Of a DNA stretch of 64,000 nucleotides, positions 1 to 12,800 are shown in pieces (the first letter of the stretch is position 1; every line of letters begins with the position of its first letter). Location of the stretch: NCBI GenBank assembly GCA_014526335.1, contig JACTAT010000107.1, forward strand, positions 62,001 to 126,000. The letters are read 5' to 3'. The notes under the pieces are model-generated. The model did not search any database. It had not been told where the DNA came from and saw only the letters and a program-made list of their open reading frames with translations. The DNA is from Chrysaora quinquecirrha (taxonomy: Eukaryota > Cnidaria > Scyphozoa > Semaeostomeae > Pelagiidae). Both the position numbers and the translations under genes were made by a program.

Positions 1-833
1 AGACACGTGGAATACAATTTCGTTCACAGCATGTCTTCTAGTTTAGCCACAGCGTTGGATTTTCCATTGGCACGATCAGTGCACGCCGTATAACTTCAAT
101 TTAACGCCTGGGTTTTTCATTTAATTTTGCAAGCTTCTAACGGGGGAGCGTGTGTCTTAGGGGAAGGGGTGTTAAAAAAAACAGTCTTTTCCTTCAAATC
201 GAATTTATTTTCTAATCAGCAAAAGGAAGGCTTTTATTTTCTGATGGGCGAACTTTTTATCAAGACTGTTATTTACAAAGGTCCTAAATTTGAACTTGAT
301 AATGGAATGCCTGTTTTCTAAATTCTTTCATGATAATTCCGTAATAGTAAGTTTGTTACATTTATGTTACATAGTAGTAAGTTTGTTACGTTGTATTGCG
401 GAGTAAAAGCAATAAATAATAATACTATGTAAGGTTGGTACCTATGGCCTAAGGTACCGAAACGCATGCAGGTAGGCTCATATCACATGAGCACAAATTC
501 GTATTCAGCCCATAAAGAATAAAGAACAAAGGTACCCATGATTGAAGAATGAGATCATGCCTAGTAGAATTGCTACTAATATCTGCCCAATTCCTGCCCT
601 ATTTCCACTCTCCTAGCGTAAAATATTTTTGCGGTTTGCCTTATCTCCCTCCCAGATGTTTTCATTCTTCAATCTTAATAATGACGTGTCCCCTTGATTT
701 TGTACCTTCATTGGGTTTCCCACTCTGGGTTCGTACCTTAAACGGTCATTTTCATTGTACTTCATATAATCTACTGCTGTATATTTCCAACATATTAATG
801 TTCATTATTAATTATTAATGTTCATTTTCACAG
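1..833. other. VAC14 intron, left edge
   Basis: No coding exon was recognised. It contains one copy of the GGTACC-bearing repeat (423-530). The open frames here lack codon bias or similarity I can recognise. Confidence 0.5.
423..530 (-). repeat. Dispersed repeat with GGTACC pair, copy 1
   Basis: About 105 bp, shared with 13027-13124 and 13262-13360. Marked by GGTACC, then GGCCTAAGGTACCGAAAC, then CACAAATTCGTATTC. The strand is given from the tRNA-like head seen next to copies 2 and 3. Confidence 0.75.
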
Positions 834-899
834 TTATTCAAACATATTGATCTTCTGTTTCCTGCACTTTTGAAGACGTTATCAGACCCATCAGATGAG
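834..899 (+). CDS. VAC14: VAC14 exon a
   Basis: 66 nt, starts and ends in phase 0, after a ttttcacag acceptor and before gtgagc. It encodes [22 protein letters not shown], a HEAT helix pair conserved in Vac14. Confidence 0.92.
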
Positions 900-3800
900 G
901 TGAGCTATATTAAAATATCTCAATCATATATCATAGCTACTGTATCATAATTGAGGCAGTGAGAGTAGGATGGCCGAGAGGGACAGAGAATTCTTTGTGG
1001 CATATCTACAAAACCTTGTATTGTTCTGCAAGTTGACCACACATTTTTTAATTGTTTAATTTGATACATGTTAAAAAAGTTTTGCCTCAAGCTTCCAGCT
1101 TTTGAATGTATTTCTCTGTCGTCAACATCACCATTTTCCGGGCATTTGCAAACATCACTTAAGCGTAGCTGCCACCACCTCCCTTTTCATCCCCAGTTCT
1201 TTCTTCAGTTGTTCTTGCATGCTAAGTTTAAGCATGTTGTTTTCGGTATTTCTCTCGGCATTTTCACTTCTGTTTCTGCTTCTCGTAGAGCGATCGTCAC
1301 AGGTGTGTTATCCAGTCGTCTGTTAGCGGTGGTCTTGCTCTATGGCATTTGTCTCATGATGGTGTATACTGCCTCGTTAAAGATCGTCTTAGGCCATTTC
1401 ATTCTGATGACTTACCAGAGCAAAAGTGTTGACCTGTCCCTTTCTGTCAACAGTATTAAACTGTTCATTGTTCAATTGTGTGATTTCGAATCACAAGCCA
1501 GTAAAATTTTCTCCCTCTTAAGCTTCAGTCATTGACTGTTGTTTTACCATGAATGTATTTTGCTTTAGGCAGAGGGCAAGTGCAGTCAAGCCTCTAATAG
1601 TGACCACCTCCGATAAGCAGCCACCTCCCTATAACGGCCACTAATCTTCAGTCAAAAACACCTTTCCATAGCATTGTTAATCCTCCGACTAGCTGCCACT
1701 TCTCAATAACCGCCACTTGATCTTGGATCTATGTATGGCCGCTATTCTGAGATTGGACTGTACTTCTAGCAACCATTAAAAGAGCAAGGTGGTGCAATGT
1801 TTTTCGAATCTTTTACTGTATGTTGTTTTATTATCACTGGTCTCTTTTCAGGTAGTTCTACTTGACCTTGAAGTGTTATCAGACATATCTGCATCATCAG
1901 CGGGTGCACCAAGACATAAGACATCACCCCCCTGTGAGCCAACTGAAAGCCCACCACCTCATCAAAGATTGTTAAATACTTATTTCACAAAGTTCATGAT
2001 TAATTTATTGAAAATGTTCAGCAGAGATGGGAAACTTCTAGAAGATCGTGGATCTTTTATTATCAGGTATTATCAATTTTTTGGTCGAAATTTTCCTCTT
2101 ATAGGAGTCATATTTCTGCATACGCTACTCCTTTTTATAAGCAATTGATATTTTGCACCTCGCCCCAAACGTTGTTGAGCTATTTCTGAGAAAGTGCCCC
2201 AAATTCTTTCGTTATTGTTTACCTGGGTAAGCTAACATGGGGTGAATTATTCATTTTCAACGTATTTTAAATTGAGTCAAGCATTCCTAAGGTAAGCTTA
2301 TTTTCTATCTATAATCATTTAAAGGAGAGTGACTAACTTTGACACCAAAGGTTCATTCACAGAACATTAAGAAGAAATTTTTTATTTAAAACGCATTTAT
2401 TTGCCCCACGCAATTTTCTTTGGCAATTGTATAAAATTTTGGCAATTTCTGGGGTGATTGTGTTGAAATTTGGAATTGTTTCAAAAAAAGTGTAGTACCT
2501 TCCATGTTCGAGCCTCTTTAGTTTTCCGGAAGATATACCGTTCAACGAAACTTTTCCATTCCCCAAAGTGCTAAGTTGCCATTTCGATGTTGGGAAAACT
2601 CCGAGGATATTAGTTTCGGGGTTGACTGTCACTCATTAACCAACGCGTGACCAGTGGAAAATGTGTAACAATACTAAGTATCTCAAGAAGGGCATTAGAG
2701 CTATTTTCTAGGCTATTGATAGAAATCTTGCGATCCTTCTGTGGCTACTGCCTAGGCAAAGCCTAGTGGCAGGGCCACTATGCTATAGAGTTCAATCGGG
2801 ATGTGTAACATTCTCGGTGTAACTTTTCGGCGTAACTTTCTTAGTGTAACTTTTTCGGCGTAACATTCGGGGGTGTAACATTGTCGGTGTAACTTTCGGG
2901 GGTGTAACATTCTCCGTCTAGGTAACTTTTTCGGCGTAACTTTCTCGGTGTAACTTTTTCGGCGTAACTTTCGGGGGTATAACATTCTCGATGTAAGCTT
3001 TTTCGGAATGTCTGATGTCTGAATGCAACTTTTTCGGGCATAATCAGGATCCGTTCGCAGGCTCGGGTCAGTTCGTTACACAACAGCAAAACATCGTCAC
3101 CAACTCGCTGTTAGGTGACTCATAAACAGAAACGACAACAAATGAAAAGAATTTGTCAAACAACTAAAATGTCACGATTGACAATCGGTTGCGAGCTTTC
3201 GCCTGCTTTCTAGCAAAGCCATACATTATGATTCTATGGTTCTTAATGGCGGATCGGCAGCGTTGCAGTGGGAGTTTTCATTTCTAAGATGCACTAGAAT
3301 GTGTCTTTCATTTAAAGTTTTTTCGTGATAAATAGAAGCGTCCTTGACTGCTGTTTTGAAGTTTAGGCCAGTGCAGTTCTGACTGACACAAATTCAATTC
3401 AATCCAATTCAACTTTTTTTGTAGAATACAACTTAAGTTTACAAGCTACATAATCTGATTAATTAAATAAGTACAGTATTCTACGCGACTCGAGAAGGCA
3501 TTGCCTATCTAGCGCGAGCCGCTAACTAAAAAGCTAAAGGGAAAATAAAAAGTTATCAATAATTTCTTTAAAGATAAACAACATTGACAGCTTTGGTGAA
3601 TTTAGACTACTAAAAATCTAAGATACACAGCTAAACAAAACACTCGTAGATCAACGACGTGAACAAACAACATTCAATTCGTACTATAGGCAAACTTAGA
3701 AATGTTTTCGACAGCGAATTCAATAAATCGTTCATTTCGTTCTATTACATCTATTTTAGAGAAGTAGGATTAATTCATTCAGTTTTTATAATTATTAATC

Positions 3801-6800
3801 AGGTATATTTTGACCATCATAGACAGTTACAATCTTAACTATCTTAAATAACTATCTTATTTAACTCTCTCTCATGTTCTTCTTCATTCTATTGACAAAA
3901 AACACCACAAAATGCGTCTTCATTTTTTATTACCAGCAATTTTTGTTTTTTTTTTGTGCTTCCATCTGTCCTGCTTCTTTTCTTACGCCAATTACGTTGA
4001 CACAATCAACCATCTTCTTTCACTTTTCTTGTTCTTTCTTGCATTTTTTACGTCTTCCTTCATCTCACAAACAACAACATAAGCCTCTTCCTTTTTCACT
4101 TTGCCACTATCAGCAATTTTTTCTTCTTTATCGAATTCTTTCAGGCATTGTCCTTGCATCTCTTCTGCTTCCTTTTATACAGCTTTTGCGTCTTTTTAAG
4201 CAAATTAGCTATCTTATTTCAGTCTTCTTTTCTCTTGCACATTCCATGTCTATCTTCATCTGATAAACAACACCCTCAGCCTCTTGCTTTTTCACTTTCC
4301 CGTTACATTTTTTCTTCTCTTTATCGAATCTTTCAGACATTCAGCTTGCATATCTTCTGCTTCCTTTCTTCAGTACTTGCATCTTTGTAAGTCAATCAAC
4401 CATCTTCTTTCACTATTCTTCCTTCTTGTACATTCTACGTCTTCCATCATCTGACAAACAACACCATCAGCCTCTTGCTTCTTCACTCTCCCATTAGCAG
4501 GACATTTTTTCTTCCCTTTTTTGAGTTCTTTCAGACATTCAGCTTGCATTTCTTCTGCCTCCTTCCTTCAGTACTTGCATCTTTTTGAGACAATGAACCA
4601 TCTTCTTTCACTCTTCTTCCTTCTTGTACATTCTACGTCTTTCATCATCTGACAAACAACACCATAAGCCTCTTGCTTCTTCACTCTCCCATTAGCAGGA
4701 CATTTTTTCTTCTCTTTATCGAATTCTTTCAGACATTCAGCTTGCATATCATTTGCTTCCTTCCTTCAGTACTTTCAACTTTTTAATGCAATGAACCATC
4801 TTCTTACACTATTCTTCTTCTTGCACATTCCAAGCCTTTCTTAATCTGACAAACAACACCATCAGCCTCTTCCTTCTTCATTTTTCATTATCAGGACATT
4901 TCTTCTTCTCTTTGTCGAATTCTTTCGACATTCAGCTGGCAAATTTTCTGCTTCTTTTTGAAGCACTTGCATGTTTTTAAGAAAATTAACTATCTCCTTT
5001 CACCCTTTTTCCTTCTTGCACACTCTGTGTCTTCTTTTATCGCTAATACAACACCATCAGCCTCTTGCATCTTCAATTGCCATTATCAGCAATTTTTCTT
5101 CTCTTTATCAAATTCTTCCAGGCATCGCGCTTTCATCTACTCTGCTTCCTTTCTTACACCATTTGCGTCTTTTTTGGACATTCAACCATCTTCTTTCACT
5201 TTTCTCGTGTTTTTCTCGCTTATTCTACATCCTCCTTCATCTGACGAACAACACCATCGGCCTCTTGCTTCTTCACTTTGCCATTATCAGGACACTTTTC
5301 TTCTCTTTAAGAAATTCTTTCAGCGTTTCTGCTTGCATATCTTCTGCTGCATTTCTTCAAAGCTTGCATCTTTTTAAGACAATTAGCCATCTTCTTTCAC
5401 TCTTCTTCATCTTGCACAATCCAAATCTTCCTTCGTCTGACAAATAACAACATCAGCCTCTTGCTTCTTCACGTTGCCATTACCAAGACATTTTTCTTCT
5501 CTTTATCGAATTCTTTCAGACATTCAGCTTGCATATCTTCTGCTTCCTTCCTTCAGTACTTGCAACTTTTTAATACAATTAGCCATCTTCTTTCAGTCTT
5601 CTTCTTTCTTGCACATTCCACATCTTCCTTCATCTGACAAACAACACCATCAGCCTCTTGCTTCTTCACGTTGCCATTGCCAAGACATTTTTTCTGCTCT
5701 TTATCAAATTCTTTCAGGCATTCTTCTTGCATCTGTTGTACTTCATTTGTTACAGTATTTGCATCTTAAGACAATCAACCATCTTCTTTCACTCTTCTTC
5801 TACTTTCTTGCTCATTCTCCCTGGTGTAGTGCTTTTATTCATTCTCCCTTCTTCCTCACTGCATTTCTATCTTCTGTTAATTGTTAATCTTCATTTTGTT
5901 GTTACAAGCAAACGCTTTCTTCTTTCTATAATCTCTTCCTGGCATGATGTTTCCATTCATTCTTTCTTCTTTCTTACTGCATTTGTTTTTTCTTTCAGAC
6001 AATCATTCACCTTCTTTGATTCACCTTAGTTCAACCTTACACATCTTTATACATCTGGCAAACAGCATGTTAATCTTCATTTTGTTATTACAAGAAAACG
6101 CTTTCGTCTTTCTATCAACCTTTTCCTAGCATCCTAGCATGGTGCTTTTATTCATTCTGTTTCATTCTTTGCTGCATTTGTATCTTTAAGACACTCATCC
6201 ATCTTCTTTGATTCATCTTAATTCCACCCTACACAACCTTCATTGTTCTACGTCTGACAAACAGCACTATTAAAGTCTTCATCTTCATATTGTGATTACA
6301 AGGACAAGTTTTCTTCTTCCTATCAATTACTTCCTGGCATGATGTTTTTGTTCATTCTGCTTCCTTCGTTGCTGCATTTGTATCTTCTGTCAGACATCAT
6401 CAATCAACCATCTTCTTTAACCCTCTTCGTTTTCATTCAACCATCTTCTTTAACCCTTTTTAATTCTACTTTACACAATCTTCGTCCTTCTCTTACTGCA
6501 AACAACATCATCAAGGTATTTTCCTCTATGTTATCATTATCAGAAAACTACTTCTTCCCTTTGTCAGAATTTTTCTGATACTGTTCCAATCACCTCGGCT
6601 TCCTTCCGCGATGTAATTGTATCGTCTCACACAGAAACTACTTTGTCCTAAAACTCTACTTCATTCTTCTTCAGCTGTGGTTTCTTCCTTTTTATCTTAC
6701 AACAGCAAGAAAGTAGCTTTCTCTTATTCAATTTTTTGTTCTTCCTCAAACAGTGCTTTATAACCCTTTTTCGTCCTATCTAGCTGCATTCACATCCCCT

Positions 6801-9800
6801 TTTAAATAATCAACCGCTACAAAAACTACTATGTTCTTTAACGTTATTTCATTCTGCGTCAACTCTGGCTTCTTCCTCTTTATCTTACAAACAGCAAAAT
6901 ATTTGCATTCTCTTTTTCCTTTTTTTTGTTCTTCCTCAAACAAGCATTATGCTGTAAAACCCTTCCACGCCCTTTTTTGTATTTCCTTTACAGTTAACAA
7001 TTAGTCTTCTTTTTATCGTTCTTATTCATATAATGATCTAATAATTCTTCGCTTTATCAATGTCTTCTTGGCATTGTTCTTTTGTTCTGCTTCATTTTTT
7101 GACATCTTCTTTTTGAACACAAACGTCATCTTTGAATCTTCCATATTCGCTCTAAATATTCTTCATCCTTCTTCTTTTGTCTAGCAACACCCCTTTAAAA
7201 TTCTACTTGGAACCTAATTTTTTGTATTATAATAACCTGATAAGCTAAATGAATAATAAATTTACCTATGCTTTATATTCTTGCAATCGATCTTGAATTC
7301 TGAGTGCTTGCAGATAATTAATTGAGATTTATTCACCAAAAAGGTCTTTCCGCCAAGAAATATCAACATCAGACTTTTCTTTGTTTGCGAAATATTCGTT
7401 CGTCGCTGCATAAGTTTTTTTTTTTAATCACGAAAACTTGCGATATACTTCATTCGATTTCCAGCTCAGCATGAAAATGTTTTATGAAATTAAGAGTTAT
7501 TCTCAAACAGCTGTGAAAGATTGTTTTAAGATATAGAGAAAATTGTTTCGCTTATATACGCCTAGGCATTAATTCTAATTATGACGAATTTTGATTGCCT
7601 TACTTAACGTGACGTCACAATCAAATTAAAGATAGTTACTGGCCTCAAAAATCGCTGGGACAATTTTCGTCTCGTATTTTCTTTTTGCGCAGTCAATTTA
7701 AAATTGATGGGGCGGGGTCTCGTTACGGAAGAACGTTCTGGGAAGAATTGAAATTAAGAATTAAATGATTTTACTAGACATTTCTTTAAGAAGACAGTAT
7801 TTTCTTTTACTCTTCTTCACTCTGTTTTTCCTCTTTGTTTTTCACTCTGTTTTTCCATTCTTTGGCCTCTCTGAAACAAGTGTTGTGCTGTAAATCTCGT
7901 CTACATCCTTTCTTGCAGCATTAAAATACCCTTTAAAATAAATGGCCTTCTTATTTTCGTCGTTTCCTTTTTTTTAATAAATATATGATTCTTCCCTTCA
8001 TCAATGTCGTCATGGCATTGTTCGTTCATCAGTTTTACTTCCTGCCTTTTTCCTGCGTTGACGTCTTCTGTTCAGACAAACACCCGTCATCTAATTTTTT
8101 CTTCTTCGTTTTGCTATAAACATTATTTATCCATCTTGCTTTTAACTGGCAACACCCATTAAAATCTACTTTGGACCTAGTTTTCTATTATATACTGTAT
8201 AGACCTTAAATTTGATTAAGATCAAAACCTAGCCTGATAAGCCAAATAAATAATGTACTTACCTTTCTTTGCCTTAGATACTTGCGACAGATCTTGAATT
8301 CTGAGAGTTTAAGATAATTACACGTTTTTCTTTATAAGAATGTGGTTTATAAGAAAGTAGTGCTCAACATCTTAAAAATTCAAGAAAGTTCAATACTGGA
8401 TTCTTGAAACTTAAGAAAGTTCTGTTTCATACTTTCACTCCTAATGTTCTGTGTCTTATTTTTGCTCTTCTGTTCAGTCGCTCATCTTGCTATTAAACGA
8501 GTCTAATGATTATTTTCTTTGAAAAACGTGGTATTTTGCAATGTATACAGTGCCTTAAACTGTGCATTCTTAGAAATACTGTATTCCAAAATTTTTGCTA
8601 AGAAAGTCACAAGAAAGTTTTGGTACTGAAAACATGAAATATCTAAGAAAGTTTCAATACAGGCACACAAAAAAACTTTCTTGTAAAAAAAAAGCGTGTA
8701 ATCTAGATTTTTTACCAAAATTGGCTTTTTACGCCAAGAAACAGCAACACCAGACTTCTTTATTCGCGAGTTGCTCATTCATTGCTGCAACGCTTTCTTT
8801 TTAAACTGCGATTTACGAGAATTTTCTTTGCGAGAATCTTCTATTTTCAATGCAGCCCAAGCCAAAGAAACAATGAACTAATGAGATTGCCAATAAATTA
8901 CAAATGAATACAAGAGCAACTCCCAAACAATTGCCAAAGATTGTTTTAGGATGGGGCAAATTGTTTTCCTTTTATTTACCTGGACATGCATTCTGATTGT
9001 GACGAAATTTGATTGCCTTACTTAATATGACGTCACAATCAAATTATATATTGCTCACTTAAGAAAAATTGAAAATTTTAGGAGCTTTAGAGAGCAAGTT
9101 TATAGCATTTATGGATAGTATTTTAAAGCGTTTTTCTTTAAATTTTTACTGACCTAGGACTTTTCATGTATTTGTATTCTTATTATTTTTCTATTTTTGC
9201 TAAACCTCTTAGTTAGAGTATTTTATTAACTTTTGGTTCCGTAACTAGTTGCTAGACAGGACGTTTATGAATAGCAATATTTTTATATTGAAAAACTTAT
9301 CCTGTATAAAAATTGGTTATAATAATATTAATAATTGGCTGAAACAGGTTTTGGGTAATTCTCGTCTCGTTACCGAAATCAGAGTGATTGCGACTGCAAA
9401 CTCTGTTAAACATGTACATCCACCAAGCAATCACACATGCCGCGTAAAAAATCCGGTATAAGATGAACAGATTTCTTTGCAGTGCGGAAATCGGATAAAA
9501 AATGATAACGTGTGATAAATGAGAACAGTGCCTTCCTTCTTTTGTCCCTTGCAGTCCTGTCATTTTGATAAAGCTGCCTTAATAACGTGCCCTTACCCCA
9601 TAACGCTGCTTTTTAATAAATGTCTATACTCTTCGCTATCTAATCAATAAATGCCTTTGGTGTTTGTCAAACTTGTACTTGTCAGCTCTTCATTGCTTTG
9701 TGAGTAGGCCTATCGTAATTTCTAATGTCGATTAGAAATGCAGTGACAATTTACACTTAAGAACCTTCATTTATTAAGCGCTGCGGCGTGAAATTATTCA

Positions 9801-12800
9801 TTTTCTTGTCCAATAAATAAGAAACAATTTAAGGCTGCTATCAGAGAAGAGAGGTTTTCTAAGGGTTTAAATCAACTCCTTGGGAAATTAATTAAGTGTG
9901 TTAGTTAACCTCTTTCGTGGATTTATTGCATTAAGAACAAAGATAATCAAGATCTTTGAAGATCTTAATCTTCGTGATCATGTCTGTTTTTCTTTTGCAT
10001 TTTTTGAGCCTAGAACTTAGAGCCCCATGACACATTTCGAGCCCATTTGAAACTAGTGACGCTGTTGGTTCAGTTCGGTGTCTGGTCTACGCTCTTTCAG
10101 TCTCCACACGGATAAGGGCGTAATGAAACTCAACACACTGTTTTCAGTTCACTGGTTGAAGGTGCTGTGGCGTCGTGGTGTAATCCAGCGGACTCGTGGT
10201 GTCAGAAGCTCAGTGTGGTCAGGGTTCGAGCCCAGCCACGCTAGCGTCACAGCCAGGGTCGAGGTCTCGATTAGTTAACCTACTACTGAGATCCTAGTGA
10301 CTGGCGCTAAAACACCATTTCACCTTCAGTTAGGGTTTTCGAAGTGCCTTAAAATATCACAGCGACATGGAATATTTTGCGCAACCGGGTTTTTTTTCGA
10401 AGCGTGGCGAAAGGGGTTCTTACACTCGGATTTCCCAATGCATTCCATTACATAAGAACATAAACGTCAGAGTTCCAAATCTTAGGCTGGTATCTGTAGG
10501 TTTAAACTGTATTAACGTTTGTTTATTTGCTCTTTTTAGGCATCTGTGCATACTACTGAATGCCAAAGATATTTATTGTGCTCTTTCAGAAATTTTACAA
10601 CAGGAAGATGATCTGAAATTCGCTTCTTTGATGGTTAAAAATCTAAATATGATTCTCCTTACATCAAGTGAACTTTTTGAACTTCGACAAAAACTTAAAG
10701 ATTTAGACAACGAAGTAAGTGATATGCCTCGGTTGATTTCTATCTTCAATTCTTCTAATGGATAATTTTAGAAGTAAGGAAAAATCTCGATTAAGACCAT
10801 ACCCTTGCAACCTTCGGGTCGTGTGTTAAATCGAACTGTAAACTTCTTAGCCTACATTTCAGTTGCAGAAGTAGTCGACCTTGTCGCCCCCCGAAAATAC
10901 AATACACATCTTTCTTCTGATTAGCAAAGCACGTTTTTTGTAAGAAAGTGGTTTATAATAAAGTTGACGTCAGCTCCTCGAAAAGTTAAGAAAGTTCAGT
11001 ACTGAGTTTTTAAACTATTTAATTATGGTTTCTTCTATGGCTTCAAGGATTTCTATATTTGTCTTGCCCGAGGCTCGAATGTGTGACTTGTGACTATACT
11101 GATGCAAACATCTCCATTCATACACGCTTTGATATTGCGAAGTGGTTTCAGCTTTGAAGGGCGGACAAAGGGTACTAAAGCAAAGAATATAGTCTTTGAG
11201 TTGTACAAAACTTCAAAATTGCGATGAACAGCGGAATCATTTTCGGGCGTACTTAAAAGCTTTTTTCGTCTGACATTCCTCAGAGTATGAACGTCAGAAA
11301 CAGACCGAAACAATAGACTAAGGCGGTATTTATACCCAGATGCGGCTCGAGATGCACCAATCAGAAAGAACGAAAATAATAAGAATATAGTTTTATAGTT
11401 AATTGAAGAATATAGTTAATTTTTCTGGAGCGCTAATTCAGAAATCCGTCTAAAGGAGTAGCAATTATTTGACAATGTATGAATGAGCATGAGGAAAATT
11501 AAGTTTCGCAACAACTGTCAGAAGATGTCTCTTGATTTCTTACATCAGGAGCTTGCACATGCAGTATGAAAGGAGTGTCTGGGACCAAGCTCATGTGCAG
11601 CCCAAACCAAAGGGCGCTTGTTCAAGGGAGGGTGCTTTTTCGAGGCCCTAAATAACCCTAAAAAGCATCCATATTAGACATATCAAATATCCCAAAAGAA
11701 ATGACAGATTATAATCTCACCACTTGTAGCATTTGCTATTGCATAACCTAACGAACCCGTGATATACTGGATGCGTTGACATGGCAATGTTCGGCGACGA
11801 ACAGAGGAGCGGATAGGAACTATTATCACAATTCGATGCACTTGCCACTTGATGCATCAAATAATCAGGCATGTGCTTGCCAGTAGGCTTGTATATTTGA
11901 CTAACCATATGGGACGGAACTGTTCTTGCTTTATCTTTGTTCGGGGTCAGGTTTCTCAATTGAAGTTTTGCTTTCCAGGACCGGTCATGTTTGCGACGAA
12001 AAAATGTAATACCAAACAAAAAGTCAACAAAAAGTGACAAGCTTAACTTTAAATCATGTGCGAGAGATTTTCTCTAGGGGATGCACACAAAAAGGGCTAA
12101 CAATGGAGACTAGAAAGTAGTTTAGCGAACCAACTTTTTAGAAACTGCCGAAACTTAATCGTTCGACGTTCAGAAAGTTGAATTTTAGAACACAGCGTCA
12201 GCAATTTTTCGGCAGGATCTACAAGGTTGTGGTTTATGATTAGGGTTTCAATTAGGGCTTTAGGGTTGGGGTTCAAGACAAGGTTATAAGTTTAGGGAAT
12301 CGATAGGGAATCGGTTAAAGGGGTTAAGGGGGAGCTTTTAAGGAAAGTGAAGAAAGTTCAACAATAATTCTTCAGTTTGTCTGAAAATGTAATAATATAA
12401 CGAATCTAACTGACATAACAGCGAAGTTTAAAGTGGATATGTCCCACAGATTTTTTATGGCAGGTCAATGCAGATCCCCGTTTTTTCTCCAAGTTAACAC
12501 CTTAGATGATTAAATAATTTCATTTTTCTTTGCATGTATCATTGTTATTTCAAAATAAAATCTTGTTCTTGATGATAACGATTTCGTTTTCTTTTTCTCC
12601 TTGAAGGAAAGCTGTAACTTATTTTCCTGTTTATATCGATGTTGGTGTCATAATCCTGTTTCTACAGTTTCTCTGTGTTTGCTTGCTCAAACATATAAAC
12701 ATGCCTGCGATCTTCTGTTAAAATTGTATCCTTTCAATATTTTTGTTGTTTCTTATTTAACTATAATATCGATAGTGGTAGAAGCTTTTTAGAGACATTA

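Noticed and set aside
1068..1535. 155-codon plus-strand open frame in a VAC14 intron
   Set aside because: Low-complexity Ser/Leu/Phe translation of T-rich sequence; no family match that I recognise.
3874..6578. Several 120-160 codon open frames on the plus strand
   Set aside because: By-products of the C/T-rich satellite; overlapping frames are equally open and repeat with the 196-bp unit.
11717..12040. 107-codon minus-strand open frame
   Set aside because: No recognisable motif, no splice support, odd composition; probably chance or an old repeat.
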